Shown here piece by piece: positions 25,207 to 33,679 of a DNA stretch of 51,063 nucleotides. The notes below the pieces were generated by a model. The model was not told the DNA's origin. It searched no databases and was given only the letters and a program-made list of their open reading frames with translations. The position numbers and the translations under genes are program-made. How positions within the stretch are numbered: position 1 is the stretch's first letter; every line of letters begins with the position of its first letter. The DNA comes from Bacillota bacterium (GTDB taxonomy: Bacteria > Bacillota_I > Bacilli_A > Acholeplasmatales > Acholeplasmataceae), in the NCBI GenBank assembly GCA_018817915.1, contig JAHISX010000077.1, positions 1-51,063 of the forward strand, read 5' to 3'.

Positions 25207-26388
25207 TTATTTACCAACCTGATAGTCATTTGCTTTTGTTGAATCAACATAATTTAAACTTTGAAGTCGTTTATTGCCATCTTCAACTGGTTCAAGCCCC
25301 AGTAATGATCTTGATTCATTCAAACTCATGAGACCTAGTCCCATGAGTTTTTCTATTGCATTGACTTTGGTATTCCAGGATGCATATTGTAATCTCTCAC
25401 TGTAAAAGATAATTTGCTCTCCATCTTCCTTTTGCTTTCTTGATAATAGGATTCTAGAAAACTCTTCAGATAGTTTAATGGATAATTGTTCAATTGTTCC
25501 TTCATAAAAAGAGTTAAATTGTTCTTCGGTATAGTTGTTGTTGTAAATTGGTTCTGACACTCGGAAATAAGAAAGAATTTTTTTATTGAGGAAATCTAGT
25601 GTTGCTGCATCCACAAGTTTAGGATCACTAGAAAGAGGAACGTAATCAGCTTTTAAGTCTACAGGGATAATCGCTGAGTTATTTTCCTTAATGCTTGTTC
25701 TTAGCGCATTATCAAAGATTTCTTTTTGCTTATTCTTATCCTCTTGAGATAGCATTGCATTCATTTTGAGTAACCCTTTAATTTGGAATGACGATTTTAT
25801 TGCATTATCAATACCTTGCAGAATTGAATCATTAATTGCAATCGTTTTGAGTACAGCTCTATGATCTGCAATCGCTCCATTCCCACCGAATATTTCGTTA
25901 CTATAAAAGTATCTTTTCAAATGAATGAGTGAATCGTATGAAATGAGATAACTCTTTCCATCATCAAAATACATTTCTAGATAAGTTGCTCCGCTCGCAT
26001 CTTTCTTAACTTCAACGGTATTTGGTTTAATTGGGTATAGTGCCTCCATTTCGTTACGATCGTTAAATTTCGGATAGATAAAGACATTATTGTTGAGATA
26101 TAACAAAGACACAATCTTATAAATAAAATCACTTGGACTCATTAACTCATTTGGTTGGTGTTTTAACAAGTATGACAAAGAACCCTTTTGTTCTTCTACA
26201 AGGGTCTTTGATTCTTTAATGTGTCTAGGTTTCAATTTTGATGCATGACTTGCTATGCAATCAATACATATCTTCACTGTGTCAGAGTTTAGGATATTCG
26301 AACCAAAGTCACTAAAAATCTCAGCGACATTCACTGATAAAATTGATTGTGATAAATCTTTTGTTTTCTTACGATTGAAGACACCCAT
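25207..26388 (-). CDS. Phage portal protein, HK97 family
   Basis: 393 residues. The order of elements is that of HK97-type portals: ILNSDTVKICIDCIASHASK near the N-terminus, SYLLKHQPNELMSPSDF, then LNNNVFIYP and FDNALRTSIKENNSAIIPVD, and a C-terminal EQFNSFYEGTIEQLSIKLSE with the SERLQYASWNTK stretch. It forms the dodecameric DNA channel. It overlaps the terminase stop by 1 bp. Confidence 0.92.
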   Translation of the reverse strand: MGVFNRKKTKDLSQSILSVNVAEIFSDFGSNILNSDTVKICIDCIASHASKLKPRHIKESKTLVEEQKGSLSYLLKHQPNELMSPSDFIYKIVSLLYLNNNVFIYPKFNDRNEMEALYPIKPNTVEVKKDASGATYLEMYFDDGKSYLISYDSLIHLKRYFYSNEIFGGNGAIADHRAVLKTIAINDSILQGIDNAIKSSFQIKGLLKMNAMLSQEDKNKQKEIFDNALRTSIKENNSAIIPVDLKADYVPLSSDPKLVDAATLDFLNKKILSYFRVSEPIYNNNYTEEQFNSFYEGTIEQLSIKLSEEFSRILLSRKQKEDGEQIIFYSERLQYASWNTKVNAIEKLMGLGLMSLNESRSLLGLEPVEDGNKRLQSLNYVDSTKANDYQVGK

Positions 26389-28025
26389 TATCTCACCATC
26401 TGTTCATATTCGATTCTATATCGATTTAGTACTGCATAAGCAATAATCAAAGCAACTGTACCATCAATTCTGCGGAACTTACTACTCAATTTACTTGGTT
26501 GTATATTTCCATTAATATCAATTTTTGCTTGAGTATTTGCTAGATTCCATTTTAAGATTGGATTGTTGTTATAGTTAACAATCTTGTTCTTTAAATCAGC
26601 TTCCAATTGCTTCATGGGTTCTGACAATGTATAAACACCTTGTCTTACTTTTTCCATGGTAAATCCCATTTCTTCCATTTCCTTGACCCAGTAGAGTGCA
26701 TTCCAAGGATCATATCCAACCCACAATGGTCTTATACCATCTTTTTGGACTCTCTCAAGAAACCATTTAGTGACTAGCGAAAAATCATTTTGATTTCCAT
26801 CTGTAAGTGTGATGAATCCTTGTTGATGCCAAAGGTCATATGGAACTGAGTCTTCTTCAATTCTCTTGAGCATAACATCTTTTGGCATAAAGAAATGTGG
26901 AAGGATATACTTTGTATTATCTTTTTGAATAAGTAACAATGCACAAGTCAAATCTGTAGTATTTGACAAGTCAACAGCACCAATAGCATATGTGTTTTTC
27001 AAAGATATCGTATGCTTGACTTCATTGTTTAAATCTGAGAAGGTTAGCCAAGAACCGGATTCAGTTTGCTTTATGTTGAAGTCCTTACAAAGCATTGTAA
27101 CTCGAGTTGATAAGTCATTTCTAGACTTGTTCATGATATCTTCAAGATAACTATTGAGTTTGATACTACCTAATGAAGGGTTTGATTTTTGCCATGTCTT
27201 CTTATTTGTATAAATCTCATCTTGTGAATCTTGGGTGTATAACCAAGCTAATAGTTTCTCATCCTCTATCTCACCTTTAATCATTTTTCTACAGTATTGA
27301 AGTTTCTTATCAAGGAATCCTTCTGTCACTGTACCTTCAGTTGTGATAATGAAGATGAGTGGTTCTTTTTTAGTCGACTGGCTTTGTTTGATAGCATCAT
27401 AAACTTTTGAGTCTGTCATCTCATGGACTTCATCGATACAACCGACTTCGATGTTGTATCCATCTTTATTTCTAGATTGAGCTGATAGTTTCTTAATTTT
27501 GTTTTTTGTTTTGGGTGAGTATATGTAGAATATATTCTTCTTGCTTCTCTTTTCGCTTGATAGTGCTTTTGAACCCTCACGCATATTATTGATTTCTTCA
27601 AATAAGATACTTGCCTGGTCTGAGGTATTACTGGCACAAACAATATCAACACCACCTCGTGACAAGAAAAATTCAGCCAAGTCGATTCCAGCAACAAATG
27701 TAGTTTTTCCATTCTTTCGAGCGATTAACAAAATGACTTCATTGAATCTTCTAAATCCAGTATCAGCATACTTAAAGCCATATGCAGTTTGTAGTAATGC
27801 TTTCTCCCAAAGTTCTAAAAGAAATGGGTGTCCATTGAATGGCGATTTCGTATGCTTGCAGAATGACTCAATAAAACGGATTCTAATATCTCCTGCGTGT
27901 AAGTCGAATATGAACTTAGGATTATCTAGATCTAAAACAAGTTGGTCCAAGACTGACCTCAGTTCTTGGCCAACCAGGATGCTCCCATTCTTAATCTCTT
28001 CATAGTAATCTAAGAGATAGTTCAT
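26388..28025 (-). CDS. Terminase large subunit
   Basis: 545 residues. The ATPase domain has a Walker A variant ARKNGKTTF (about residue 112), a Walker B CIDEVHEM, and a coupling motif near LIFIITTEGT. The C-terminal nuclease starts with GAVDLSNTTDLTCALLL, which gives the first metal-binding Asp. It packages DNA into proheads. It overlaps the TerS start of the operon by 4 bp upstream and the portal gene downstream. Confidence 0.95.
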   Translation of the reverse strand: MNYLLDYYEEIKNGSILVGQELRSVLDQLVLDLDNPKFIFDLHAGDIRIRFIESFCKHTKSPFNGHPFLLELWEKALLQTAYGFKYADTGFRRFNEVILLIARKNGKTTFVAGIDLAEFFLSRGGVDIVCASNTSDQASILFEEINNMREGSKALSSEKRSKKNIFYIYSPKTKNKIKKLSAQSRNKDGYNIEVGCIDEVHEMTDSKVYDAIKQSQSTKKEPLIFIITTEGTVTEGFLDKKLQYCRKMIKGEIEDEKLLAWLYTQDSQDEIYTNKKTWQKSNPSLGSIKLNSYLEDIMNKSRNDLSTRVTMLCKDFNIKQTESGSWLTFSDLNNEVKHTISLKNTYAIGAVDLSNTTDLTCALLLIQKDNTKYILPHFFMPKDVMLKRIEEDSVPYDLWHQQGFITLTDGNQNDFSLVTKWFLERVQKDGIRPLWVGYDPWNALYWVKEMEEMGFTMEKVRQGVYTLSEPMKQLEADLKNKIVNYNNNPILKWNLANTQAKIDINGNIQPSKLSSKFRRIDGTVALIIAYAVLNRYRIEYEQMVR

Positions 28026-28357
28026 AAACCCTTTAGGAACTTATCAAGTTCATCATCTTCTTCACCGCTATTTTTACCCATTATTGCACTAATAGTTTTT
28101 AACGTAGATGAGAATGAAGACATCAGTTTCGTATAGTATTTTGCTGGTTCGCTTTGGCGTTGTTTTCCACTTGTTGATACTTGAACAGCACCATATTTAT
28201 GTATCTGTTCTTTTAATATTTCGAGTTCCATTTTCATGAATGCTGCCTGTTGAAGCAATTCTTCAACCAGGGTTCTTTTTCCTGAGTCTAGACTATCCAA
28301 AGCAAAAAGGCTTGAAAGCCTTATGTACTCTTCATAGACACAATTTAGTTTACTCAT
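28022..28357 (-). CDS. Terminase small subunit, P27-like
   Basis: I chose the ATG at 28357 (GAGG ten bases upstream), giving 111 residues. The protein is helical: an N-terminal helix-rich DNA-recognition part (YEEYIRLSSLFALDSLDSGK) and a central coiled coil. It has the P27 family layout and lies directly before TerL. It presumably recognises the packaging site. Confidence 0.8.
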   Translation of the reverse strand: MSKLNCVYEEYIRLSSLFALDSLDSGKRTLVEELLQQAAFMKMELEILKEQIHKYGAVQVSTSGKQRQSEPAKYYTKLMSSFSSTLKTISAIMGKNSGEEDDELDKFLKGL

Positions 28358-28763
28358 AATTTGGTACCTCAAATATTCTTTCTGGACATAATAGAACATT
28401 GCCTAATAATCCAATACCAGTTAGTTGACGGAATGACTCGTTTCTTTTTCTTCGCTTAAGAAGTCCTTCTTCATCACACACTATATAGTGATTCAAATAT
28501 CTTGCAGGATAGAGTTCAATATAGCCCTCAATAAGGCTTTGAAGTTCATCCAGTGTGAAGTATCCATCTTTTGGTGTAATCGTTGTTACGGTTCCATCTT
28601 CTTTGAATAAAACTGCGTTCTTTGGTTCTTTAGTGATCTGATAAATTCTTAATGGTACAACATAGTTTCGATTGCATTCATCACAACATTTTTCTCCATT
28701 AAATGGTGATGGGTTATTCCCATGTCCTGTGAATGTTTTATTGCAGATTGAACATCTATTCAT
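28350..28763 (-). CDS. Zinc-finger protein with DUF3846-like domain
   Basis: 137 residues. The N-terminus carries two Cys pairs (MNRCSIC and KCCDEC) as a zinc ribbon. From residue ~60 the pattern DGYFTLDELQSLIEGYIELY, followed by a CDEEG turn, matches DUF3846 proteins, which occur in many phages and plasmids without known function. It is the first gene after the PL2 promoter and overlaps TerS. Confidence 0.7.
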   Translation of the reverse strand: MNRCSICNKTFTGHGNNPSPFNGEKCCDECNRNYVVPLRIYQITKEPKNAVLFKEDGTVTTITPKDGYFTLDELQSLIEGYIELYPARYLNHYIVCDEEGLLKRRKRNESFRQLTGIGLLGNVLLCPERIFEVPNYE

Positions 28764-29012
28764 AGTTCGTTTCTCCTACTTTCACTTTATAGATACTTTG
28801 TATCTAACAATACAAATACCACAAAGAATTTAAATATCCAGTGAATAGAGAAATATTCAACCGGTATAAGCGAACCTCCATCAAGTGATTTGTAGTCTTT
28901 CAAGATGGAGGAGAAGCGAAACCAGTAACGTAATCTCATATCAGGATCACCTTGTTTAAGGGGTCAAAATCAATGAGTGTCGTTTCCGTTTCGACTTTAG
29001 ATATTTCTATCT

Positions 29013-29069
29013 TGTTTTGATTCTATCAAGTAATCGCTAAATATTTGGGGGTCAAACTGAAGACTTGTT
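29013..29069 (-). promoter_or_regulatory. Box promoter PL2 before terminase/portal genes
   Basis: On the minus strand the box AGTCTTCAGTTTGACC, then CCCAAATATTT, is followed exactly 24 bp after TTGACC (29055-29050) by TAGAAT (29025-29020) in a TGATAGAAT context. The 31-bp box (29039-29069) is identical to that of PL3. The predicted start at ~29013 gives a ~250-base leader to the zinc-finger/DUF3846 gene. Confidence 0.7.
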
Positions 29070-29121
29070 CTAAAAATGTTCTACGCGCGTGTAGGGGGTG
29101 AAAGTGTTTGGTCTCAAAACG

Positions 29122-29153
29122 TAAAAAAATCTCAGAATCAAATCTGAGATTTT
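29122..29153 (-). terminator. Terminator of the membrane coiled-coil gene
   Basis: AATCTCAGA and TCTGAGATT form a perfect 9-bp stem around a six-base loop, with seven T following on the minus strand. It lies ~60 bp after the gene at 29210 and ~50 bp before the PL2 box, so it isolates this gene from the late operon. Confidence 0.85.
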
Positions 29154-29209
29154 CATAAATTAGGGTCACGTATTTTAGATGTGGGGCTTGCGGTCGGTAT
29201 AATATCAAA

Positions 29210-30301
29210 TTAATCATTTGACTGGGGGGGGATTGATTCTTGAAACTTATCAAACTCAGTTTGAAATTTTTCTATATCAGCTAATATTGCAGTAGCCTCA
29301 TTACGCAATTGAACATATTTTTTGTATTCCTTTACAAAAACATTAGCTTGTTGTACATCGATGGATTGTGGACTATCAGTAAGTTTCGAAACAAATTTCT
29401 CGAGATATATTGAAATTTTGGACGATTGCTTAAGAATTTTTTCGACTCTAGTTCGCTTTTTAATCATAATTTTATAAGTTGAACCAAATTGTTTCAGTTG
29501 CTTTCTAATTCTTGTAAATTCTTTGGAACTCTCTTCAATTTCATTCTTTTCTAATGCAATTTCAGTAGATGCAAACTCGATCTCTCTCTTCTTTTTCTTA
29601 AGATGAGCAATAAAATCATAAGTGGTTGAAGCTACAACATTAATAGCAAACCAGAATGTAGTTTGAGAAATTATTTCATTAAATCTACTAGCTTCTCTAT
29701 TAAGTAGAAATACGTCCAGTGATGCCCATGACAGTAAAAACACGTTAATAGATAGCATGAAAAATGTCGATAAGCTTAATATTACTGAGGCGTTATGATC
29801 GATTTTACCTAACTTTGATACTACTAACTTTTCACTCGATAATTTTTCTATAACCAGAAAATAAGTAACAAGTGCAAATGTAACTGAGATACCGAATATT
29901 GACCAACTCAATGATAAAATACTTTCTAAGTTAGCAATTGAAAGATTATGATTACCGATTATTACAGGCAAACCGACTAATAACAATATACCTACAAATA
30001 CAGATTTTAAGAATAAAGGAGAATTTACAATCAATAGGTATTTGTGAGGATATATTGTCGCAAGGTAATAAGCAACAAAAACTAGCATATATAAAAAATA
30101 AAATATTCCAAAAACGACTAAACTACCTAATACAAAGTTGCCCCATTCAAAACTTGTATTGTCAGATACGGATTTACTGAAACTTGTGCCAAATACAATT
30201 ATACTCAGTATAATCCAAGGCACAATTATCTTGTAAAAATGCCTTTTAAAATAAGTAAGAAGTATTTGTGTGAAGGAAAAAGGATTCTTAAATTGATTCA
30301 T
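29210..30301 (-). CDS. Multi-pass membrane protein with C-terminal coiled coil (accessory)
   Basis: About 363 residues from the ATG at 30301, behind GGATGTG. An in-frame ATG at 30319 adds six. Five or six hydrophobic segments occupy residues ~25-235, followed by a long coiled coil of ~100 charged residues (KKKKREIEFASTEIALEKNE). No family recognised. A TATAAT lies at 30329-30324, and its own terminator follows. It is inserted between HNH and terminase genes, so it is probably a lysogeny-expressed moron. Superinfection exclusion is one guess for a membrane protein here. Confidence 0.7.
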   Translation of the reverse strand: MNQFKNPFSFTQILLTYFKRHFYKIIVPWIILSIIVFGTSFSKSVSDNTSFEWGNFVLGSLVVFGIFYFLYMLVFVAYYLATIYPHKYLLIVNSPLFLKSVFVGILLLVGLPVIIGNHNLSIANLESILSLSWSIFGISVTFALVTYFLVIEKLSSEKLVVSKLGKIDHNASVILSLSTFFMLSINVFLLSWASLDVFLLNREASRFNEIISQTTFWFAINVVASTTYDFIAHLKKKKREIEFASTEIALEKNEIEESSKEFTRIRKQLKQFGSTYKIMIKKRTRVEKILKQSSKISIYLEKFVSKLTDSPQSIDVQQANVFVKEYKKYVQLRNEATAILADIEKFQTEFDKFQESIPPQSND

Positions 30302-30341
30302 AATATCACATCCATTCATAATTATTATACTGTATGAATGC

Positions 30342-30626
30342 CTAATATTTTATCATATTTCCCTTCTTATCAAATTTTATGTTTGATTTCTTGAATCTTC
30401 CATGTTCCTTATTGTGACACACTCTGCATAGTGCCACTAAATTATCGGTATTTAAAGTAACGATTGGATTCGAAATATTACTCTCATTAAGTTCTATAAT
30501 ATGGTGAACCTCTTCTGCTACACCATCACATTTTTCGCATCTGTAATTTACAGACAACATTTTTTGATTACGAACATTTTTCCATTCCTTTGAATCATAG
30601 AATGGTTTAATAGATTTTCTTGCCAT
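30342..30626 (-). CDS. HNH endonuclease
   Basis: 94 residues. CEKC, then EVHHIIEL, NTDNLVALCRVCHNKEH form the HNH core (His-His, Asn, His) with two CxxC zinc-binding pairs. Small phage HNH enzymes beside terminase genes assist DNA cleavage at packaging in related phages. The ATG at 30626 overlaps the end of metK by 20 bp. Confidence 0.9.
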   Translation of the reverse strand: MARKSIKPFYDSKEWKNVRNQKMLSVNYRCEKCDGVAEEVHHIIELNESNISNPIVTLNTDNLVALCRVCHNKEHGRFKKSNIKFDKKGNMIKY

Positions 30627-31725
30627 ATGCTTCTTTCTTAATTTCCTTAATTAAATCATCACTTATGGTTTCCCAAGGATAATATAAATAGCCAAAGTGA
30701 CCATACTCTGCAAGTGACTGATATGTTTGTTTCTTCAGTTTCAGTTCCTTGATGATGTTTGATGGAGAAAAATCAAAAAATCGGTTTACGATGGTTCTTA
30801 ATTTATCATCACTAAATGTACTCTCAATGCCTTTGACATCTATTGCAACTGGAAATGGTACTCCAATTGCATATGCAACAGTGACTTCACAAGAATTTGC
30901 AATTCCAGCTTTAACGATTGCCTTTGCAACATATCTGCAAAAGTAAGCACCACTTCTATCGACTTTCGTATAATCTTTTCCAGAGAACGCCCCACCACCA
31001 TGAGGGATAATTGTTCCATAAGTGTCAATCTGCAGTTTTCTACCGGTAACACCACTATCAGCATATGAACCACCTTTGACAAACTCTCCCGTTGGATTGA
31101 TTAGGATTAAGGTATTGATGTCCGTTAAATCTGATGGCACAACTTCTTCAATAACATCATGAATATATTGTTCATATACTAATCTATCTACTCCTGGTTT
31201 TGTTTGAGCACTCACAACAATAGTTGAGACATGTTTTGGTTTATCATTTTCATAGACAATACTAACTTGGCATTTTCCATCAAGACCGAATATTTCAGAA
31301 TTTTCACGGTTTACTATATCCATACTTCTAGCAATGTTTCTTGCTATCACATAGGGTAATGGTAAAAACTCTTTCGTTTCATTTGTTGCGTAGCCATACA
31401 TGATACCCTGGTCTCCTGCACCAAGTTTGTCGACACCTTGACCTATGTCTTTAGATTGTTCTGAAACCTTAACTAAGACTTCAAATTCATCAGCCTCTAA
31501 ACCAATATGACTCAAAACTTCTTTTGCTGCATGTTCGTAGTCAATTTGATTCGTAGTTGTGACCTCACCTGCCACAACAAGAAAATTGTCTTTGATTAAA
31601 CATTCGATTGCCACCCTTGAATCTTTATCTTTAGATAAAATAGCATCTAGAATCCCATCCGATACTTGATCACATACTTTATCCGGATGAGCACGGAACA
31701 CTGCTTCACTTGTTTTAATTTTCAT
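30607..31725 (-). CDS. metK: S-adenosylmethionine synthetase
   Basis: The true start is the ATG at 31725, behind GGAGAA, giving 372 residues. The longer frame starts inside the methylase gene. All signature motifs are intact: AHPDKVCDQVSDGILD, GAGDQGIMYGYA and GGGAFSGKDYTKVDRSGAY. The enzyme makes S-adenosylmethionine from methionine and ATP. It is slightly shorter than typical bacterial MetK. It overlaps the ParB-methylase stop by 11 bp, so the cofactor maker and a cofactor user are co-expressed from PL1. Confidence 0.95.
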   Translation of the reverse strand: MKIKTSEAVFRAHPDKVCDQVSDGILDAILSKDKDSRVAIECLIKDNFLVVAGEVTTTNQIDYEHAAKEVLSHIGLEADEFEVLVKVSEQSKDIGQGVDKLGAGDQGIMYGYATNETKEFLPLPYVIARNIARSMDIVNRENSEIFGLDGKCQVSIVYENDKPKHVSTIVVSAQTKPGVDRLVYEQYIHDVIEEVVPSDLTDINTLILINPTGEFVKGGSYADSGVTGRKLQIDTYGTIIPHGGGAFSGKDYTKVDRSGAYFCRYVAKAIVKAGIANSCEVTVAYAIGVPFPVAIDVKGIESTFSDDKLRTIVNRFFDFSPSNIIKELKLKKQTYQSLAEYGHFGYLYYPWETISDDLIKEIKKEAYGKKIY

Positions 31726-33055
31726 ATTCTTCTCCAGTTTCATTAAATACTTCAAAGTCACTAAGTGGATATTTTTTCCCATCTCTAATAAGATGACAGT
31801 CTTCAATGTTTCCACCATCAGATAAATATCTTTTCACAATAACATCAACATAGATTCTTGATAACTCCATAAGATAGCATTTTCTTCCCAATTGATTAGA
31901 TGCAATCAATGTTGAACCACTTCCACCAAATGGATCCATAATCAGTTCACCTTTTCGGCTTGAATTTTTGATGAGAGTACCAACTAAATTAATAGGTTTC
32001 ATGGTTGGATGCAAATCACATCTAGCAGGTTTATTTTCATTAATAACACTATACTTTGCAGATGCATACATATCTTCTAGAAGAGTTATCAATTCTTCTT
32101 TCTTCATTGATTTAAAATCAAGCATTGGTGCATCTATAACGGTTGTTTGTGTTCTGTCATTGACAAAGTAATGTGCATTACCTTCTTTAAAAGCATAGTA
32201 GATGGCTTCATGTTTCCATTGATAGTCTTGTCTTCCAAGAACAAATGTATTCTTGTTCCATATCAATTGTTGTCTTGGCTTTAAATTGACAGTTCTTAGT
32301 GCAACCTCAAATTCTACTAACGAAGATGATGAATGAAAAACATATACTGCACCACCTTTTTTTAAGAAATGCTCCGTGTTGGTGAATGCTAAAGTCAGGA
32401 ACACAATGAAATCACTACTTTCCATATGATCATTTAGAATACGTCTGTTGTCAAATGCTTCAATGACATCTCCCTTTGAACCAACATCGACATTGTATGG
32501 TGGATCTGTGACAACCAGGTCAATCAACTCATTGCCTAAAAGCGTTTTGAAATCACTTTCTTTAGTTGAATCACCACAAAGTAGTCTATGCTGCCCTAGT
32601 AGAAACAAGTCACCAATTTGACTAAAGGGTTCAACATTTAGTTCATTGTCTATATCAAATTCATCTTCATGTGTTTCTTCGTTTTTTTCTTCTATCGAGT
32701 GTTCAAATCCAAAAAGAGACATATCCAAGTTTAAATCAGCGAGTTCTTCATTAAGTTTTTCGATATCCCAGGTTGCGAGTTCACTCGTTTTGTTATCAAC
32801 CAATCTAAAAGCTCTGATTTGCTCTTCGGTTAGATCATCAGCAATTATACATGGTACTTCTAAAAGTCCTAACCGATGACTTGCTTTATATCTTGTATGT
32901 CCTGCTATGATGATATTATTACTATCGATGATGATAGGAACCTTAAACCCAAACTCGTTTATAGAGTTTGCTACAGCTTCTACTGCATCTTCATTGTTTC
33001 TTGGATTATTTTCATATTCCTTTAAATCACTTAATTTCTTGTAGATGATCTCCAT
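31715..33055 (-). CDS. ParB-domain DNA methyltransferase (N6-adenine or N4-cytosine)
   Basis: 446 residues from the ATG at 33055, behind AGGA. Residues ~1-100 are a ParB/Srx-like domain (IIAGHTRYKASHRLGL, EEQIRAFRLVDNK). The C-terminal part is an amino-methyltransferase of the DPPY class: VVTDPPYNVD, and a SAM-binding MDPFGGSGSTLIASNQLG after the target-recognition part, i.e. beta-type order. It probably protects phage DNA from host restriction. It overlaps the upstream small-terminase-like gene by 29 bp. Confidence 0.92.
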   Translation of the reverse strand: MEIIYKKLSDLKEYENNPRNNEDAVEAVANSINEFGFKVPIIIDSNNIIIAGHTRYKASHRLGLLEVPCIIADDLTEEQIRAFRLVDNKTSELATWDIEKLNEELADLNLDMSLFGFEHSIEEKNEETHEDEFDIDNELNVEPFSQIGDLFLLGQHRLLCGDSTKESDFKTLLGNELIDLVVTDPPYNVDVGSKGDVIEAFDNRRILNDHMESSDFIVFLTLAFTNTEHFLKKGGAVYVFHSSSSLVEFEVALRTVNLKPRQQLIWNKNTFVLGRQDYQWKHEAIYYAFKEGNAHYFVNDRTQTTVIDAPMLDFKSMKKEELITLLEDMYASAKYSVINENKPARCDLHPTMKPINLVGTLIKNSSRKGELIMDPFGGSGSTLIASNQLGRKCYLMELSRIYVDVIVKRYLSDGGNIEDCHLIRDGKKYPLSDFEVFNETGEEYEN

Positions 33056-33503
33056 TGATCCATTCCTCACTTAGTTTCTCCATTTTCTTTTCTGCTAATT
33101 CCAGCTCAAGCTTCTTGTCACTGTACTCTCTACCAAAATGAATAGTTAGCAAGTATTTGGCTGCTCCTATATCTGGAGGTACATCTTTAATGTGCTTAAT
33201 AATTCTTTTCTTTGTGCCACGTGCTGTTTCTTCAATGTATTGGTCTTCATCTGTTGATTTGAATCCAACTGCACGTTTTACAATGGCATCCATCAGCATT
33301 CCTTTAAAACGTTCTTTACCTTCTTCGTAAGCATCTTTCATGTCTGAATGCTTATTTTTAAGGGATTGAAATGTTCGCTTACTGATTCCAAGTGCAATTG
33401 CTATCATATCTTCATTAGCCCCTGTACTTGATAATTTTTTAATCAAATCAAGTTTGCTTTTTAACTCGTTTTTGTCCTTCCATTCATGATATATATTTTT
33501 CAT
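33027..33503 (-). CDS. HTH small-terminase-like phage protein
   Basis: 158 residues. An N-terminal helix-turn-helix (EDMIAIALGISKRTFQSLKN) is followed by a basic middle part (GTKKRIIKHIKDVPPD) and a C-terminal LTIHFGREYSDKKLELELAE segment. This layout is like small-terminase and other phage DNA-packaging proteins. A separate P27-type TerS lies 5 kb downstream, so its role may differ. It is the first gene after PL1. The GGAGG lies 14 bp from the ATG, unusually far. Confidence 0.65.
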   Translation of the reverse strand: MKNIYHEWKDKNELKSKLDLIKKLSSTGANEDMIAIALGISKRTFQSLKNKHSDMKDAYEEGKERFKGMLMDAIVKRAVGFKSTDEDQYIEETARGTKKRIIKHIKDVPPDIGAAKYLLTIHFGREYSDKKLELELAEKKMEKLSEEWINGDHLQEIK

Positions 33504-33594
33504 ATGACTGGTGTTAGCCTCCTTATTGGAAGTTGAACACTACGAATTCTCGCAAGGATTAAATCCCTAGGTATGGTTACCAGTATCCATAAAG

Positions 33595-33622
33595 AAAAAA
33601 CCACGACAGTTTCCTTTCGTGG
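33595..33622 (-). terminator. Terminator of the DUF262 gene, overlapping the PL1 start
   Basis: On the minus strand CCACGA and TCGTGG pair around a ten-base loop, followed by TTTTTTC. Its 5' arm (33622-33617) lies across the predicted PL1 start (~33619), so RNA entering from the DUF262 gene forms the hairpin while RNA beginning at PL1 should not. Confidence 0.7.
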
Positions 33623-33674
33623 TCTATTTTATCTTTTATAATTGATTTTTTTGGGGGTCAAACTGAAGACTTGT
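33619..33674 (-). promoter_or_regulatory. Box promoter PL1 before the methylase/metK operon
   Basis: On the minus strand AGTCTTCAGTTTGACC, then CCCAAA, is followed 24 bp after TTGACC (33661-33656) by TAAAAT (33631-33626). The 25-bp block 33650-33674 is shared with PL2 and PL3. It lies only 6 bp beyond the stop codon of the DUF262 gene. Confidence 0.7.
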
Positions 33675-33679
33675 ATATT

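Larger units (their letters stand above)
28764..29209. other. Intergenic control region before the terminase operon
   Basis: This 446-bp stretch holds no gene. It contains the terminator of the accessory gene at 29210 (29122-29153), the PL2 box promoter (29013-29069) and a long leader. In the leader CCTCCATC and GATGGAGG (about 28877-28913) pair around a ~21-base loop. A second, partial box-like sequence (GATTTTGACCCC, minus strand) occurs at 28957-28968 without a -10 at the right distance. Confidence 0.65.

Noticed and set aside
29026-29253. 75-codon minus-strand frame over the PL2 box and terminator
   Set aside because: It covers a strong terminator and the conserved promoter box, and has no start signal.
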